Of a DNA stretch of 64,000 nt, positions 17,932-27,748 are shown piece by piece. The stretch spans positions 7,278,478-7,342,477 of the forward strand of contig NZ_JHEG04000001.1 in NCBI RefSeq assembly GCF_000760695.4, written 5' to 3'. The DNA comes from Tolypothrix bouteillei VB521301. GTDB taxonomy: Bacteria > Cyanobacteriota > Cyanobacteriia > Cyanobacteriales > Nostocaceae. Made by a program: the position numbers and the translations under genes. Numbering within the stretch: the first letter of the stretch is position 1; every line of letters begins with the position of its first letter. The notes under the pieces were generated by a model. The model made no database searches, had not been told where the DNA came from, and worked only from the letters and a program-made list of their open reading frames with translations.

Positions 17932-19263
17932 ATGATATTTCTTACTCGAATCCCGCTCCCCGTGAAGAAACAAAAACTACGGCTTCTACCAAAGCTAAAT
18001 TACCAAATCTGGATTCTAGCTATTGGGAGATTTCTCTTAGAATTTGGCACTGGCTTCACTTTGTTTTACGCCCCAATCTTTTTCGTGAACAAAGTTGGTT
18101 TGTCAGCAACGTCTGTCGGTATAGCTTTGGGTAGCGCTTCATTATCTGGGATTCTCGGACGAATTTTAAGCGGTTCTTTTTCAGACTCCCCCGATATTGG
18201 ACGACGCCGCACTTTGTTGCTGGCTGCAGCCGTTTCAGCAATTGGCTCTATGGTCTTGGCTGCAACTGACGATCTTGTTACCCTGTTAATCGGGAATACG
18301 ATCGCGGGGATGGGCTTGGGTTTATACTGGCCTGCTAACGAGGCTATTGTTGCTGATGTTACACTACCGGAAACTCGTCATGAAGCTTATGCCATAACTC
18401 GACTTTCAGACAATCTGGGTTTGGGTATGGGAATTGTATTGGGAGGATTTTTAGTCGCAACAACAGGAAACTACCGCTTACTTTTCATTATTGATGCCAT
18501 TTCGTTTGCAGTCTTTTTTGTAGTTGTTTATTTTGCCATTCAAGAAAACAATCGAGTACCCAAGTCACATATCACAAGGAATCAACAGCTAGTATCTTGG
18601 TTAACCTCATTACAAGATAACCACTTCCGCGTGTTTATAATTGTTAACATAATTTTTACAATATATTTTTCACAATTACATAGCACCCTTCCCATTTACT
18701 TTAAAAATTTTGTATCCACTGGAGCATCGGGAAAAGGATTTTCTGAAACAACTATCAGTACACTTTTCGCTTGGCATTTAAGCATTGTTATTTTGGGACA
18801 GTTACCCATCGCCCGTGTCTTAAAACGATTTAGCGATCCTCTAGCACTTGTTGTTTCTGCGGTATTGTGGGCTACTGGTTTTCTTCTCATTTGGATGACC
18901 TGCACGGTCACGTCTTATCATTTAGTTTGGGCAGCTTTGGCGTTAGGAATCTTTGCTCTTGCGATTGTTTCTTATACCCCTTCCTCTTCCTCTCTAATCA
19001 CGGAGTTAGCTCCTGAATCCCAGCGCGGTGTTTACTTTGCCATCGGGGCTCTGTGTTGGGCTATTGGATATGCTATTGGTCCCTCTTTTGGAGGTTGGGT
19101 ATTAGACCAAGCTGAAATAATCGTGACGTATTATTGGCTGGGATTAGCACTAACGACTGGTATTGCGATCGCGATTTTGCTGCGCCTCAATAAACTAATT
19201 CGGAACCAAATAGAGACTGAGGATAAGGGAGAAAGACCTATTTTCCCAAAATCCAAAATCTAA
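17932..19263 (+). CDS. Major facilitator superfamily transporter
   Basis: 443 residues, about 12 hydrophobic segments. The MFS loop 2-3 signature appears as GSFSDSPDIGRRRTLLLA, and the second half repeats a similar pattern (RVLKRFSDPLALVVSA). ANEAIVADVTLPETRHEAYA in the first half suggests a drug/metabolite exporter of the plasma membrane. Substrate unknown. It converges on hisIE with only 6 bp between the stop codons. Confidence 0.88.
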   Translation: MIFLTRIPLPVKKQKLRLLPKLNYQIWILAIGRFLLEFGTGFTLFYAPIFFVNKVGLSATSVGIALGSASLSGILGRILSGSFSDSPDIGRRRTLLLAAAVSAIGSMVLAATDDLVTLLIGNTIAGMGLGLYWPANEAIVADVTLPETRHEAYAITRLSDNLGLGMGIVLGGFLVATTGNYRLLFIIDAISFAVFFVVVYFAIQENNRVPKSHITRNQQLVSWLTSLQDNHFRVFIIVNIIFTIYFSQLHSTLPIYFKNFVSTGASGKGFSETTISTLFAWHLSIVILGQLPIARVLKRFSDPLALVVSAVLWATGFLLIWMTCTVTSYHLVWAALALGIFALAIVSYTPSSSSLITELAPESQRGVYFAIGALCWAIGYAIGPSFGGWVLDQAEIIVTYYWLGLALTTGIAIAILLRLNKLIRNQIETEDKGERPIFPKSKI

Positions 19264-19269
19264 AATCCT

Positions 19270-19920
19270 TTACTTCCGCCGTTCTTGCAACTTGCGATAA
19301 ACGGCTTTGATATCAACATTATGATGAGCCAACGCGACAAGAGTGTGGTACAACAGATCTGCAACCTCACCTGCGATCGCATCTGGTTCGTCATCCTTAA
19401 AAGCCATCACCACCTCAGCGCTTTCTTCACCTATCTTTTTCAAAATCTTGTTATCACCACCAGCCAGCAACTTACAGGTATAAGAATCCTCCTGTGGATT
19501 GTCGCGGCGATCGCAAATTACGGAAAAAATTTGTGACAGTGTACTGCCTGGAGGTTGGACAATTTCCCCATGAACTTGATGAAAGCAACTGCGTTCCCCA
19601 GTGTGACAGGCAATATCTCCTATTTGCTCTACACCAACTAGTAATGCATCACTATCACAATCGTATCGAATACTTTTCACCTTCTGTATGTACCCAGAAG
19701 TTTCCCCTTTATGCCAAAACTCCTGTCGGGAACGGCTCCAAAACCAAGTTTCTCCACTTTCCAAAGTCTTCTGTAGCGATCCCTGATTCATCCATGCCAT
19801 CATCAGAACAGTCCCGTCCAAATAGTCCTGAACAATAGCGGGTACTAGCCCTTTTTCATCGTAGCGAATATTTTCTAAAGGAATGGCATTGTGTAATGAC
19901 TTGACATCAGAAGACAACAT
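19270..19920 (-). CDS. hisIE: Bifunctional phosphoribosyl-AMP cyclohydrolase / phosphoribosyl-ATP pyrophosphatase
   Basis: 216 residues catalysing the second and third steps of histidine synthesis. The HisI half (about 20-120) has [26 protein letters not shown] and the zinc cysteines [10 protein letters not shown]. The HisE half (about 125-216) has [19 protein letters not shown] and [16 protein letters not shown], the MazG-like metal site. The start at 19920 sits in the 3' arm of a 12-bp inverted repeat in the leader (see 19918-19991), which may control translation. Confidence 0.96.
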   Translation of the reverse strand: MLSSDVKSLHNAIPLENIRYDEKGLVPAIVQDYLDGTVLMMAWMNQGSLQKTLESGETWFWSRSRQEFWHKGETSGYIQKVKSIRYDCDSDALLVGVEQIGDIACHTGERSCFHQVHGEIVQPPGSTLSQIFSVICDRRDNPQEDSYTCKLLAGGDNKILKKIGEESAEVVMAFKDDEPDAIAGEVADLLYHTLVALAHHNVDIKAVYRKLQERRK

Positions 19921-19991
19921 ACCAACTGCTTTTTTCTTCGGTAAATAGAGTTCCTGGCTTCACCATACCATTCAACAGCGCAGTTGGTATG
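19918..19991 (-). promoter_or_regulatory. Inverted repeat covering the hisIE start codon
   Basis: On the minus strand CATACCAACTGC (19991-19980) can pair with GCAGTTGGTATG (19929-19918), whose last three bases are the hisIE ATG. Between them TGGTATG (within 19961-19972) can also pair with the first arm, giving two exclusive structures. This resembles a translational switch. Structure and ligand are unproven. Confidence 0.4.
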
Positions 19992-20020
19992 TTTTTTCTC
20001 AACTACTTTTTTTCCCGATC

Positions 20021-20206
20021 TTAAACGATGCTCCTGTACATTGCGGATTGCATTTTCACTGCACTTAAAGCGACCTGGTGAGCTTTTGGTGCTTCACCGT
20101 ACCAATGGATTGCCGAGTTAAAAGCAGCTCGGTACAGATCCTGGTATGCCTCAGAAAAGCGAGTGCGAATTTCTAAAGGCAAGTCTTGATTGGACTTGTA
20201 TAACAT
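20021..20206 (-). CDS. ChaB-family protein
   Basis: 61 residues. LYKSNQDLPLEIRTRF and QDLYRAAFNSAIHWYG followed by AHQVALSAVK match the ChaB domain, first named from the E. coli chaABC cation-transport locus, where ChaB is a small regulatory protein. It is shorter than ChaB of E. coli and has no chaA partner here. Two ChaB-like proteins are common in cyanobacteria; their role is unknown. Confidence 0.85.
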   Translation of the reverse strand: MLYKSNQDLPLEIRTRFSEAYQDLYRAAFNSAIHWYGEAPKAHQVALSAVKMQSAMYRSIV

Positions 20207-20308
20207 ATTGTTATTTTCCTGGTTCTGCTAATTTACTAGAATAGTAGTTTTAGACAGTGTTTACCCCTATCGTAAGATAGAGTCTGTTTCCTAATGTAGG
20301 TGAGAACC

Positions 20309-21607
20309 TTGGTAAATACAACAATTAAAACTACAAAATCACAAGAAATCTTTGCATCTGCCCAAAATTTAATGCCAGGAGGGGTAAGTTCGCCCGTCCG
20401 AGCTTTTAAATCCGTGGGCGGACAGCCTATCGTTTTTGACCGTGTTAAAGGCGCATACATTTGGGACGTAGATGGCAATCAGTACATTGATTACGTAGGA
20501 ACCTGGGGACCTGCCATTTGCGGACACGCTCACCCTGAGGTGATTGCAGCACTTCATGAAGCATTAGACAAGGGTACAAGCTTCGGTGCGCCAAGCGTAT
20601 TGGAAAACGTCTTGGCTGAAATGGTTATCGACGCTGTTCCGAGCATTGAAATGGTAAGATTTGTTAACTCCGGTACAGAAGCTTGTATGGCTGTTCTGCG
20701 GTTGATGCGAGCTTTTACCAAACGTGACAAAATTATCAAGTTTGAAGGTTGCTACCACGGTCATGCCGATATGTTTTTGGTAAAAGCGGGCTCTGGTGTA
20801 GCAACATTGGGTTTACCTGACTCCCCAGGCGTTCCCAAATCAGTCACAAGTAACACCCTCACAGCACCTTTTAACGATTTAGAAGCAGTCAAAGCCCTCT
20901 TTGAGGAAAATCGTGACGAAATTGCTGGTGTGATATTGGAGCCAGTTGTTGGAAATGCTGGTTTCATTACCCCTGATGCTGGCTTTCTAGAAGGATTGCG
21001 GGAACTTACCCACGACCATGGGGCATTGTTAGTATTTGACGAAGTGATGACAGGCTTCCGCATCGCTTACGGCGGTGCTCAAGAGAAGTTTGGCATTACC
21101 CCCGATTTGACAACACTCGGTAAAATTATCGGCGGTGGATTGCCTGTGGGAGCTTATGGCGGTCGTCGAGATATCATGTCAATGGTTGCTCCAGCTGGTC
21201 CAATGTACCAAGCAGGAACTCTCTCTGGTAATCCTTTGGCAATGACAGCAGGAATTAAAACACTGGAATTGTTGCAAAAACCAGGAACTTACGAGTATCT
21301 TGACCAAATTACTCAAAAATTAGCAAATGGTTTGCTTCAGGTTGCCCGAGAAACAGGTCATGCAGCTTGCGGCGGTCAAATCAGCGGTATGTTTGGTTTG
21401 TTCTTTACTTCAGGACCAGTTCACAGCTACGAAGACGCGAAAAAGTCCGACACAGCCAAGTTCGGACGCTTCCATCGCGGTATGTTAGAGCGCGGTGTTT
21501 ATTTAGCACCATCTCAGTTTGAGGCTGGGTTTACCTCCATCGCTCACACAGAAGAGGATATTGAGAGAACACTGCAAGCAGCCCGTGAAGTCATGTCTGG
21601 TCTGTAA
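20309..21607 (+). CDS. hemL: Glutamate-1-semialdehyde 2,1-aminomutase
   Basis: About 432 residues. PLP-dependent enzyme that turns glutamate-1-semialdehyde into 5-aminolevulinate, the first committed tetrapyrrole precursor for chlorophyll, heme and bilins. [42 protein letters not shown] and [14 protein letters not shown] are present, with the PLP Lys in [19 protein letters not shown] prefer the TTG at 20309, placed after AGGTGAG (20298-20304), although a GTG at 20300 is in frame. Two hairpins follow the stop. Confidence 0.97.
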   Translation: MVNTTIKTTKSQEIFASAQNLMPGGVSSPVRAFKSVGGQPIVFDRVKGAYIWDVDGNQYIDYVGTWGPAICGHAHPEVIAALHEALDKGTSFGAPSVLENVLAEMVIDAVPSIEMVRFVNSGTEACMAVLRLMRAFTKRDKIIKFEGCYHGHADMFLVKAGSGVATLGLPDSPGVPKSVTSNTLTAPFNDLEAVKALFEENRDEIAGVILEPVVGNAGFITPDAGFLEGLRELTHDHGALLVFDEVMTGFRIAYGGAQEKFGITPDLTTLGKIIGGGLPVGAYGGRRDIMSMVAPAGPMYQAGTLSGNPLAMTAGIKTLELLQKPGTYEYLDQITQKLANGLLQVARETGHAACGGQISGMFGLFFTSGPVHSYEDAKKSDTAKFGRFHRGMLERGVYLAPSQFEAGFTSIAHTEEDIERTLQAAREVMSGL

Positions 21608-22278
21608 ATTCTGAATTATGAATTGTAAACTTTTTTATCGTTCGTAATTCATAATTTTTTACATTTAGATATTGGTGGGCAATGCCTACCAATATCTAAC
21701 CATCGTAGAGAATCAACCGCAAAATGGCTAATTTTCAACTATCTAAAGGAATAGTTTTTTTAATAAAAACAGATATCCGTATCCGGTTGACTTGCCAAAA
21801 AAATAGTAAAAGATTATACTCATAATGCATGGAGTAAAAAAACTTCCTTTTATTTCCTCTGCGCCTTCTGTGGTTTCAAAAAACAAATTCACAAGTTGGA
21901 CTGCCACAAGAAGTCAAATTCGTAGAAAAATTTCCAGACATCAGGAAATAGCTGGTCTGTCTTAAAGACAGCAAAAAGAGATTTTACAATCGCAACAAAA
22001 ACTTTTCTTGAAGAAGAATAATTCAGTTTTAACAGTCCTGAATTTTGACATTTAGAGTTAGAAGAAATATTCTTTAACGACAGATTGTATATAGCTTGTT
22101 AGTCAGAACTAGTAGATATTCGTGAGTTTACGATTGCTTCATGCAACACAAGCCGAACTTTAGCAACTCTTCAATAGAAATCCAGAGAAAATGACCTGGC
22201 AAAAATGAATTTTAAACCTAATAATGAGATAAGAGTTCAACACTCATCATTATTATTCGTGTAGCGAGTTGACTGTAC
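21608..22278. other. Intergenic region after hemL with hairpins
   Basis: About 670 bp without a gene. ATTATGAATT/AATTCATAAT (about 21616-21654) followed by T-runs is a likely hemL terminator. A perfect hairpin lies at 21667-21697, and a short TGTC/GACA hairpin near 21957-21972. The remainder is AT-rich and probably carries the promoter of the Ser/Thr kinase gene. Confidence 0.5.
21667..21697. repeat. GTGGGCAATGCC-type palindromic repeat
   Basis: AGATATTGGT(G)GGC-AAT-GCC(T)ACCAATATCT forms a 14-bp stem with one G-U pair and a 3-nt loop. The GTGGGCA..TGCC core recurs near 12421-12490. Such elements are common between cyanobacterial genes. Confidence 0.55.
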
Positions 22279-23892
22279 ATGAGCTACTGCATAAATCCTA
22301 CGTGTCCCAACCCTGAAAATTTAGCATATAGCGACAGGTGTCAGTCTTGCGGCTCGCGACTGCTAATGCGCGATCGCTATCGCATCATTAAAGCCTTAGG
22401 TCAGGGTGGTTTCGGTGCAACCTTTTTAGCTGAAGATGAAGCCTTACCGGGAGAACCAAGTTGCGTTATCAAGCAACTGCGTCCTTCAGGGACAGCGCCC
22501 CATATCTTGCAAATGGCACGGGAACTTTTCGAGCGAGAAGCTGTTACTTTGGGTCGGATTGGTAACCATCCCCAAGTACCCCGCTTGCTGGACTATTTTG
22601 AAGACCGCGAACAATTCTATCTAGTTCAAGAATATATCAACGGTCCGACTTTACAGCAGGAGATCAAACGCAATGGAGTTTATAGCGAAGCAGGAGTTAA
22701 GCAGTTTTTAAGCGAGCTTTTGCCGTTACTGCAATACATCCACGAACGAAAAGTGATTCACCGCGATATTAAACCGGCAAATATCATTCGTCGTTCTCAA
22801 GATTGCAGGTTAGTGCTGATCGACTTTGGTGCGGTTAAAAACCAAGTACAAACATTGGCAAACCAATCCGAGCAAACTGCGTTAACGGCATATGCAATTG
22901 GCACCCCTGGTTTTGCTCCTCCAGAACAAATGGCAATGCGTCCCGTCTTTGCTAGCGATATTTACGCCCTAGGCGTAACCTGTATTTACTTGCTGACTGG
23001 CAAATCTCCTAAAGATATAGATTACAATCCCACAACAGGCGAAATGCAGTGGGAACGGCTTGTCTGCATTAGCGACCACTTAACGGAAGTGCTACGGAAG
23101 ATGCTGGAAGTATCAGTTCGCAATAGATACCAAACAGCAGAGGAAGTACTGAGAGCCTTAGCACTCGAACCTTACTTAGATAGTTTGGCGCAAAGTATGA
23201 TGGTGCGGCAAAGTGGTGTAAAAGAGCGGTCCTCAAACCATTTAGAGGACGAAAAAGTTTTTTCTAACGTTCGTTCTGCTCATACTTCGAGCGGACAAGG
23301 AGTGGCACAGATGGCAGCTGCTATTCGAGCTAGAAGAGCCAAAATGCCCGAAGGTACAGGTCTGAGTGGAGTAGCAACACAAAGAGTAATGACAATGAAA
23401 TCTACCACACTCGCTGGCAGTCATAGCGGTTCTTCTGGGGATAATAAGTCTCAAGTACAGCGTAAATTGGATACTCAGGGTTTGCTCACAGCGTATATGA
23501 AAGGGAGAAGAGATTTTGCCCTATACAATTTAAATCTGCTGAATTTGCAAGGTGCTGACTTATCTGGGACTAATTTCCATAGCTCTCAATTACAAAATGT
23601 TAATTTTCAAGGAGCTAATCTTAACAGTAGTGATTTTGGACGCGCTAGCCTCAATCGCGCAAATCTTAAAGATTCCAACTTAACCAAAGCGTATCTGAAT
23701 AATGCTGATTTAGAAGGAGCCGATCTTCGAGGAGCAGATCTCAGCTTCGCATACCTCAACGGTGCAAATCTTCGAGGAGCAAATTTGTGTGGAGCTAATT
23801 TAACTGGTGCTAAAATTTCTGACGAGCAATTGGCATTAGCGAAAACAAACTGGATGACAGTGCGTCCCAATGGTCGGCGAGGCTTGTTGTGA
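22279..23892 (+). CDS. Ser/Thr protein kinase with pentapeptide repeats
   Basis: 537 residues. An N-terminal zinc-ribbon-like segment has four Cys (C4, C9, C21, C24). The kinase domain (about 30-300) has the P-loop GQGGFGATF, HRDIKPANI and DFGAVK, so it should be active. A linker of about 110 residues leads to a C-terminal pentapeptide-repeat solenoid (about 415-520) with A(D/N)LxG units such as GADLRGADLSFAYLNGANLR. Soluble, no membrane segment. This kinase-pentapeptide architecture is well known in cyanobacteria; targets are unknown. Confidence 0.93.
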   Translation: MSYCINPTCPNPENLAYSDRCQSCGSRLLMRDRYRIIKALGQGGFGATFLAEDEALPGEPSCVIKQLRPSGTAPHILQMARELFEREAVTLGRIGNHPQVPRLLDYFEDREQFYLVQEYINGPTLQQEIKRNGVYSEAGVKQFLSELLPLLQYIHERKVIHRDIKPANIIRRSQDCRLVLIDFGAVKNQVQTLANQSEQTALTAYAIGTPGFAPPEQMAMRPVFASDIYALGVTCIYLLTGKSPKDIDYNPTTGEMQWERLVCISDHLTEVLRKMLEVSVRNRYQTAEEVLRALALEPYLDSLAQSMMVRQSGVKERSSNHLEDEKVFSNVRSAHTSSGQGVAQMAAAIRARRAKMPEGTGLSGVATQRVMTMKSTTLAGSHSGSSGDNKSQVQRKLDTQGLLTAYMKGRRDFALYNLNLLNLQGADLSGTNFHSSQLQNVNFQGANLNSSDFGRASLNRANLKDSNLTKAYLNNADLEGADLRGADLSFAYLNGANLRGANLCGANLTGAKISDEQLALAKTNWMTVRPNGRRGLL

Positions 23893-23934
23893 TTTTAAAT
23901 TTTATATTTCTCGATCGATATTTCACAGGCAAAC

Positions 23935-23957
23935 ACCCAGTTTTTCAAAAACTGGGT
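23935..23957 (+). terminator. Rho-independent terminator of the kinase gene
   Basis: ACCCAGTTTTT-C-AAAAACTGGGT makes an 11-bp stem with a one-base centre (in practice a longer A/T loop), followed by TTT. It lies 43 bp after the kinase stop codon. Confidence 0.7.
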
Positions 23958-23965
23958 TTTGCACT

Positions 23966-24508
23966 GTCAAAAGGTTAGATATAAAAACGCAAAATGGAGC
24001 CGACACCAGCACAATTAAAACAAATGTACAGAATTTGCCAATTAAAAGTGGATTACCAAAACTTCATTGGATTGATAGTGCTTGTGTAGGAACATCAGAA
24101 ATAGTTAAATTGCGTATCTGTCAACCATTACGTGTTAGCTGTAAGGGACACGGGACCAAACAGGTACAAAGAGTTAATGCTAAAGGCTTTCCCGCCATAG
24201 CCAGCATAAACAAGAATCCGATTACAGGTAAAAAAGAAGTCAAGTTAGTGAGTAAAAATCAGAAATATACTCATGCCACAGCAGGTGACTACGTGATTTG
24301 CCATTTATCAGAAAACCGTAAACATACTTTAGCGGGAATTTATCGTGCTAGAGTTAAAACTCCAACTCCCAAAGGAGTAGAAGTGCTCATTAACGGTCAT
24401 CGCATCGGAGTCAATCAAAAACACTTAAAGCTTATTCATCGCTCTGATGGTTATGAATACCGTTTTACTCCGATTGACCCTGATTTACTTCGTTTTAGCG
24501 CGATTTAA
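23966..24508 (+). pseudogene. IscB-type nuclease, C-terminal fragment
   Basis: About 180 residues that match only the end of IscB (the RNA-guided HNH/RuvC nuclease of IS200/IS605-type elements). GLPKLHWIDSACVG carries the RuvC-III His/Asp, and the following basic region (CQPLRVSCKGHGTKQVQRVN, then GDYVICHL and LIHRSDGYEYRFTP) is the PAM/TAM-reading C-terminal domain. The PLMP, RuvC-I, bridge-helix, RuvC-II and HNH regions are missing, so it cannot cut DNA. The frame is open back to 23870 but those codons, overlapping the kinase terminator, are unrelated. Confidence 0.75.
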
Positions 24509-24512
24509 TAAT

Positions 24513-24695
24513 ATGACAAAACCTAATTTTGAAGCAATGTCACTTCAAGAACTGCGAGAGTATATTTTAGAGCATCGGAATGATGACGATGCAGTTCATG
24601 AGATGGTACTCCGTATTCGTAGAAACGGTAAGACTGGAACAGTTGACGAATTTATTGAACACGTTAAACACAAACTGACACAAAATCAACAATAA
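24513..24695 (+). CDS. DUF6887-family small protein
   Basis: 60 residues from ATG 24513 (MTKPNFEAMSLQELREYILE), 5 bp after the IscB-fragment stop. The N-terminal pattern TKPNxxxMxxxELRxYxLEHRxDxxA is that of DUF6887, a small helical family of cyanobacteria that is often paired with another small gene (DUF6888), absent here. Function unknown. The tight spacing suggests it came with, or was read with, the nuclease gene. Confidence 0.7.
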   Translation: MTKPNFEAMSLQELREYILEHRNDDDAVHEMVLRIRRNGKTGTVDEFIEHVKHKLTQNQQ

Positions 24696-24834
24696 ATCGA
24701 AGCAGCACCGATGAAAAAATCTCGCAGCCAAGCATGAAAAAGGCAAACTAGGGTGACAATAACCACCCTACGCCTGCGTCTGTAAATCGCTCGAGCAGCT
24801 TGTAGGATGGGCATTTCGCCCGTCCCACAATCAC

Positions 24835-25917
24835 TTACTCCTCTTCAAAGTCCTCGTCTGCATCTTCTTCATCATCGTCACTTGGCTTACCGACTGAATT
24901 AGCAGAAACAACAGCACCCATTTCTAATTTTTCTCGTACTAACTGTTTAATCTTGTCGGTAAATTCAGGCTTCTCTTCCATGTATTTAATAGCGTTATCC
25001 CGACCTTGGGAGATATTTTCACCACTATAACTGTACCAAGCACCCTTACGGATAAGAACTCCTGTTTCTTCAGCCAAGTCTACCAGACAACCTATAGTAG
25101 AAATACCTTTGCCAAAGATAATGTCAAATTCTGCCACTCTAAAAGGTGGTGCGACCTTATTTTTAGCAACTTTGACTTTGACACGGTTACCAAATTCTTC
25201 AGTCCCTTTTTTCAAGGTTTGAATCCGGCGAATATCTAGGCGTACTGAAGCGTAGTATTTGAGAGCATTACCACCAGTTGTTGTTTCTGGGTTTCCATAG
25301 GTAACACCGATTTTTTGCCGCAACTGGTTGAGGAAAATAACTGTACAACCAGATTTTCCAATATTACCAGTGATTTTGCGTAACGCTTGGCTCATCAATC
25401 TCGCTTGAAGACCGACGTGTGCATCACCCATTTCGCCTTCAATTTCAGCACGAGGAACCAATGCTGCTACTGAGTCGATGACTACAATATCAACTGCAGC
25501 AGAACGAACCAATTGGTCAACAATCTCCAAAGCCGCTTCCCCTGTATCGGGTTGAGATACTAACAAATTTTCAATATCAACACCCAATGCAGCGGCGTAG
25601 GTAGGATCGAGGGCATGTTCTGCATCAACGTAAGCAGCGATACCGCCATTTCTTTGTACTTCAGCAACTGCGTGTAGTGCTAACGTCGTTTTACCAGAAC
25701 TTTCAGGACCGTAAATCTCAATGACCCTTCCCTTGGGAATACCGCCACCTAATGCCAGATCCAGGGTAAGCGCCCCACTAGAAATAGTTTCTACCCGCAT
25801 ACGGGTAGCATCACCCAGGCGCATGATAGTTCCTTTGCCAAAGGTACGCTCAATCTGATTGAGTACCATGTTGAGCGCTTTTTGCTTGCCAGCAGCATCA
25901 GTCGTGTTAACAGCCAT
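24835..25917 (-). CDS. recA: Recombinase RecA
   Basis: 360 residues. ATP-dependent strand-exchange protein for homologous recombination and SOS induction. The Walker A motif [12 protein letters not shown], the MAW loop [18 protein letters not shown], Walker [12 protein letters not shown] and L2 region [14 protein letters not shown] are intact. The C-terminus is acidic ([14 protein letters not shown]), as usual. A near-consensus LexA box lies about 50-65 bp before the start codon. It is divergent from xseA. Confidence 0.98.
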   Translation of the reverse strand: MAVNTTDAAGKQKALNMVLNQIERTFGKGTIMRLGDATRMRVETISSGALTLDLALGGGIPKGRVIEIYGPESSGKTTLALHAVAEVQRNGGIAAYVDAEHALDPTYAAALGVDIENLLVSQPDTGEAALEIVDQLVRSAAVDIVVIDSVAALVPRAEIEGEMGDAHVGLQARLMSQALRKITGNIGKSGCTVIFLNQLRQKIGVTYGNPETTTGGNALKYYASVRLDIRRIQTLKKGTEEFGNRVKVKVAKNKVAPPFRVAEFDIIFGKGISTIGCLVDLAEETGVLIRKGAWYSYSGENISQGRDNAIKYMEEKPEFTDKIKQLVREKLEMGAVVSANSVGKPSDDDEEDADEDFEEE

Positions 25918-25966
25918 TCGGAGCCTCTATATTATGGATCTAGGGAGTGTAGATTTGGAGTCGAAA

Positions 25967-25982
25967 TAGAACAGATATACTA
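25967..25982 (-). promoter_or_regulatory. Probable LexA (SOS) box of recA
   Basis: On the minus strand the 16-mer reads TAGTATATCTGTTCTA. It differs from the cyanobacterial LexA consensus AGTACNNNNGTTCT at one fixed position (T for C). Its location 50-65 bp before recA is right for a repressor site. Confidence 0.6.
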
Positions 25983-26204
25983 TTTTAAACACAAATTGCT
26001 AATTTAGTACTTCTCTGTAAAGAAGCGTAAACTACAGCAAGAGCCTCCTTGTGGAAACAGGTGACAAGATTCTAGCGCACTCGTTGCCTTGTTTGACACA
26101 GACAAATGACTCAGTAATAAATTGTATAATATCAGTATCAGTAAGCAGTGACCACTAACCACTAACTAGCAACCAGTTACGAATCCAAAAATCGAAAATT
26201 AAAA

Positions 26205-27440
26205 ATGACTTTTAACCTCCCTGACTCTCTCATTCCTGAAACAGCACTGACAGTAGCAGGATTAACAGATTACATTCGCTTCCTGTTGGAGCAAGATGAG
26301 GAATTGCGCCGGGTTTGGGTGACTGGAGAAGTTTCTAGCACTAACAAGCACCGCAGTGGCTTATTTTTTACGCTACAAGACCCAGAGGCTACGGCAGCTA
26401 TTAAGTGTGTGGTCTGGAACGGTCAATTGCCAAAATTGGCACAACTTCCTGTCTCAGGGGAGCAGTTAATTGTTTTGGGAAGTCTTAAACTTTACCGAGA
26501 ACGGGGAGAGTACCAACTGAGTGTTTGGCAGGCTTTTCCTGCTGGTGTTGGTTTGCAAGCCTTGCGTTACCAACAAATACGACAACGCTTGGAGGCAGAA
26601 GGATTATTTGACCCACAAAGAAAGCGATCGCTTCCTACGCATCCCCAAACTATTGGTGTGGTCACATCTGGGACAGCTGCCGCTTGGGGTGATATTCAAA
26701 AGACCCTAAAACAACGATATCCGGGATTGCAAGTTTTGTTTTCTCCTGCAATCGTACAGGGTGACCAAGCACCTCAATCTATTATCAACGCCATTAGAAG
26801 GGTGGAAAAAGATGGACGTGCAGAAGTGCTGATTGTATCACGGGGTGGGGGTGCTGTGGAGGAATTAGCATGCTTTAATGACGAACGGGTAGTACGAGCA
26901 GTGGCAAATTGTTCGATACCAGTTATTACGGGGATCGGGCATCAAAGAGATGAATCATTGGTAGATTTGGTTGCAGATGCTGCGGTGCATACTCCTACTG
27001 CAGCGGCGGAATTGGTTGTACCATCGCTAGCCCAATTGTACGCCGAACATCAGCAACGAGCTATCGCTTTACAAGAAAGCGTGCGTTATTCTTTTCAAAG
27101 GGCGGAAAATAAATTACAACAAATGCAAAACCGTTTGTGGCGCTTGCGGTTAGATCGACAAGTTCAGCAGGACTTTCAAGCTTTAAGTTGGAAGCGCCAG
27201 CAGTTAATAAGAGCGACAACCGTGCGGTTGCAGCGATCGGTACAGCATATAGAAATGTTGCGGCAAAAGTTGACAACTCTCGATCCAAAAGCGGTCCTTC
27301 AGCGCGGTTATGCAGTGGTGCGATTGGAAAATGGTGCGATCGCTCGTTCTGCGATTGAGCTAACTGTAGGACAAGATTTGTCGGTTCAGTTGGGTCAGGG
27401 TGAAGTTAAAGTAAAGGTTGTTGATGTCAATGATTTTTGA
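26205..27440 (+). CDS. xseA: Exodeoxyribonuclease VII large subunit
   Basis: 411 residues. N-terminal OB fold (VWVTGEVSSTNKHRSGLFFT), then the catalytic domain with IGVVTSGTAAAWGDI, SRGGGAVEEL and TGIGHQRDESLVDLVADAAVHTPTAAAE, and a C-terminal coiled coil that binds the small subunits. It degrades single-stranded DNA to oligonucleotides. It is followed 37 bp later by xseB, forming an operon. ACCACTAA-type heptamer repeats lie upstream (about 26149-26175). Confidence 0.97.
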   Translation: MTFNLPDSLIPETALTVAGLTDYIRFLLEQDEELRRVWVTGEVSSTNKHRSGLFFTLQDPEATAAIKCVVWNGQLPKLAQLPVSGEQLIVLGSLKLYRERGEYQLSVWQAFPAGVGLQALRYQQIRQRLEAEGLFDPQRKRSLPTHPQTIGVVTSGTAAAWGDIQKTLKQRYPGLQVLFSPAIVQGDQAPQSIINAIRRVEKDGRAEVLIVSRGGGAVEELACFNDERVVRAVANCSIPVITGIGHQRDESLVDLVADAAVHTPTAAAELVVPSLAQLYAEHQQRAIALQESVRYSFQRAENKLQQMQNRLWRLRLDRQVQQDFQALSWKRQQLIRATTVRLQRSVQHIEMLRQKLTTLDPKAVLQRGYAVVRLENGAIARSAIELTVGQDLSVQLGQGEVKVKVVDVNDF

Positions 27441-27477
27441 ACCGCTAAGACGCAAAGAACACGAAGGTTAAATAGAA

Positions 27478-27690
27478 ATGGTTAACGTGACTGATAAAGA
27501 AGGTTGGAATTACGAAGCTAAGGTTGCTGAGGTAGAAAGAATTATTGCTCGCATTGAGTCGGGTGATTTGGAGTTGCAGGAGGTTTTCGAGCAATTTACG
27601 TCTGCTGTTGAGTATTTGCGTCAGTGTGAGGGGTTTTTACAAGAACGACAGCAGCAGGTTGAGTTGTTGATTGAGACTTTGCACGATTAG
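27478..27690 (+). CDS. xseB: Exodeoxyribonuclease VII small subunit
   Basis: 70 residues, a two-helix protein that wraps the coiled coil of Xse[21 protein letters not shown] then [16 protein letters not shown] match XseB. It lies directly after xseA. A GACAAGG/CCTTGTC hairpin (27712-27736) separates it from the convergent kinase gene. Confidence 0.93.
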   Translation: MVNVTDKEGWNYEAKVAEVERIIARIESGDLELQEVFEQFTSAVEYLRQCEGFLQERQQQVELLIETLHD

Positions 27691-27711
27691 CGGAAAAGGG
27701 GGACAAGGAAG

Positions 27712-27736
27712 ATACAGTAGAGCTTTCTCCCTTGTC
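27712..27736. terminator. Hairpin between xseB and convergent kinase gene
   Basis: GACAAGG (27712-27718) pairs with CCTTGTC (27730-27736), with pyrimidine-rich sequence after it. It is a modest terminator candidate between convergent genes. Confidence 0.4.
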
Positions 27737-27748
27737 TGCTCCTTCTCC

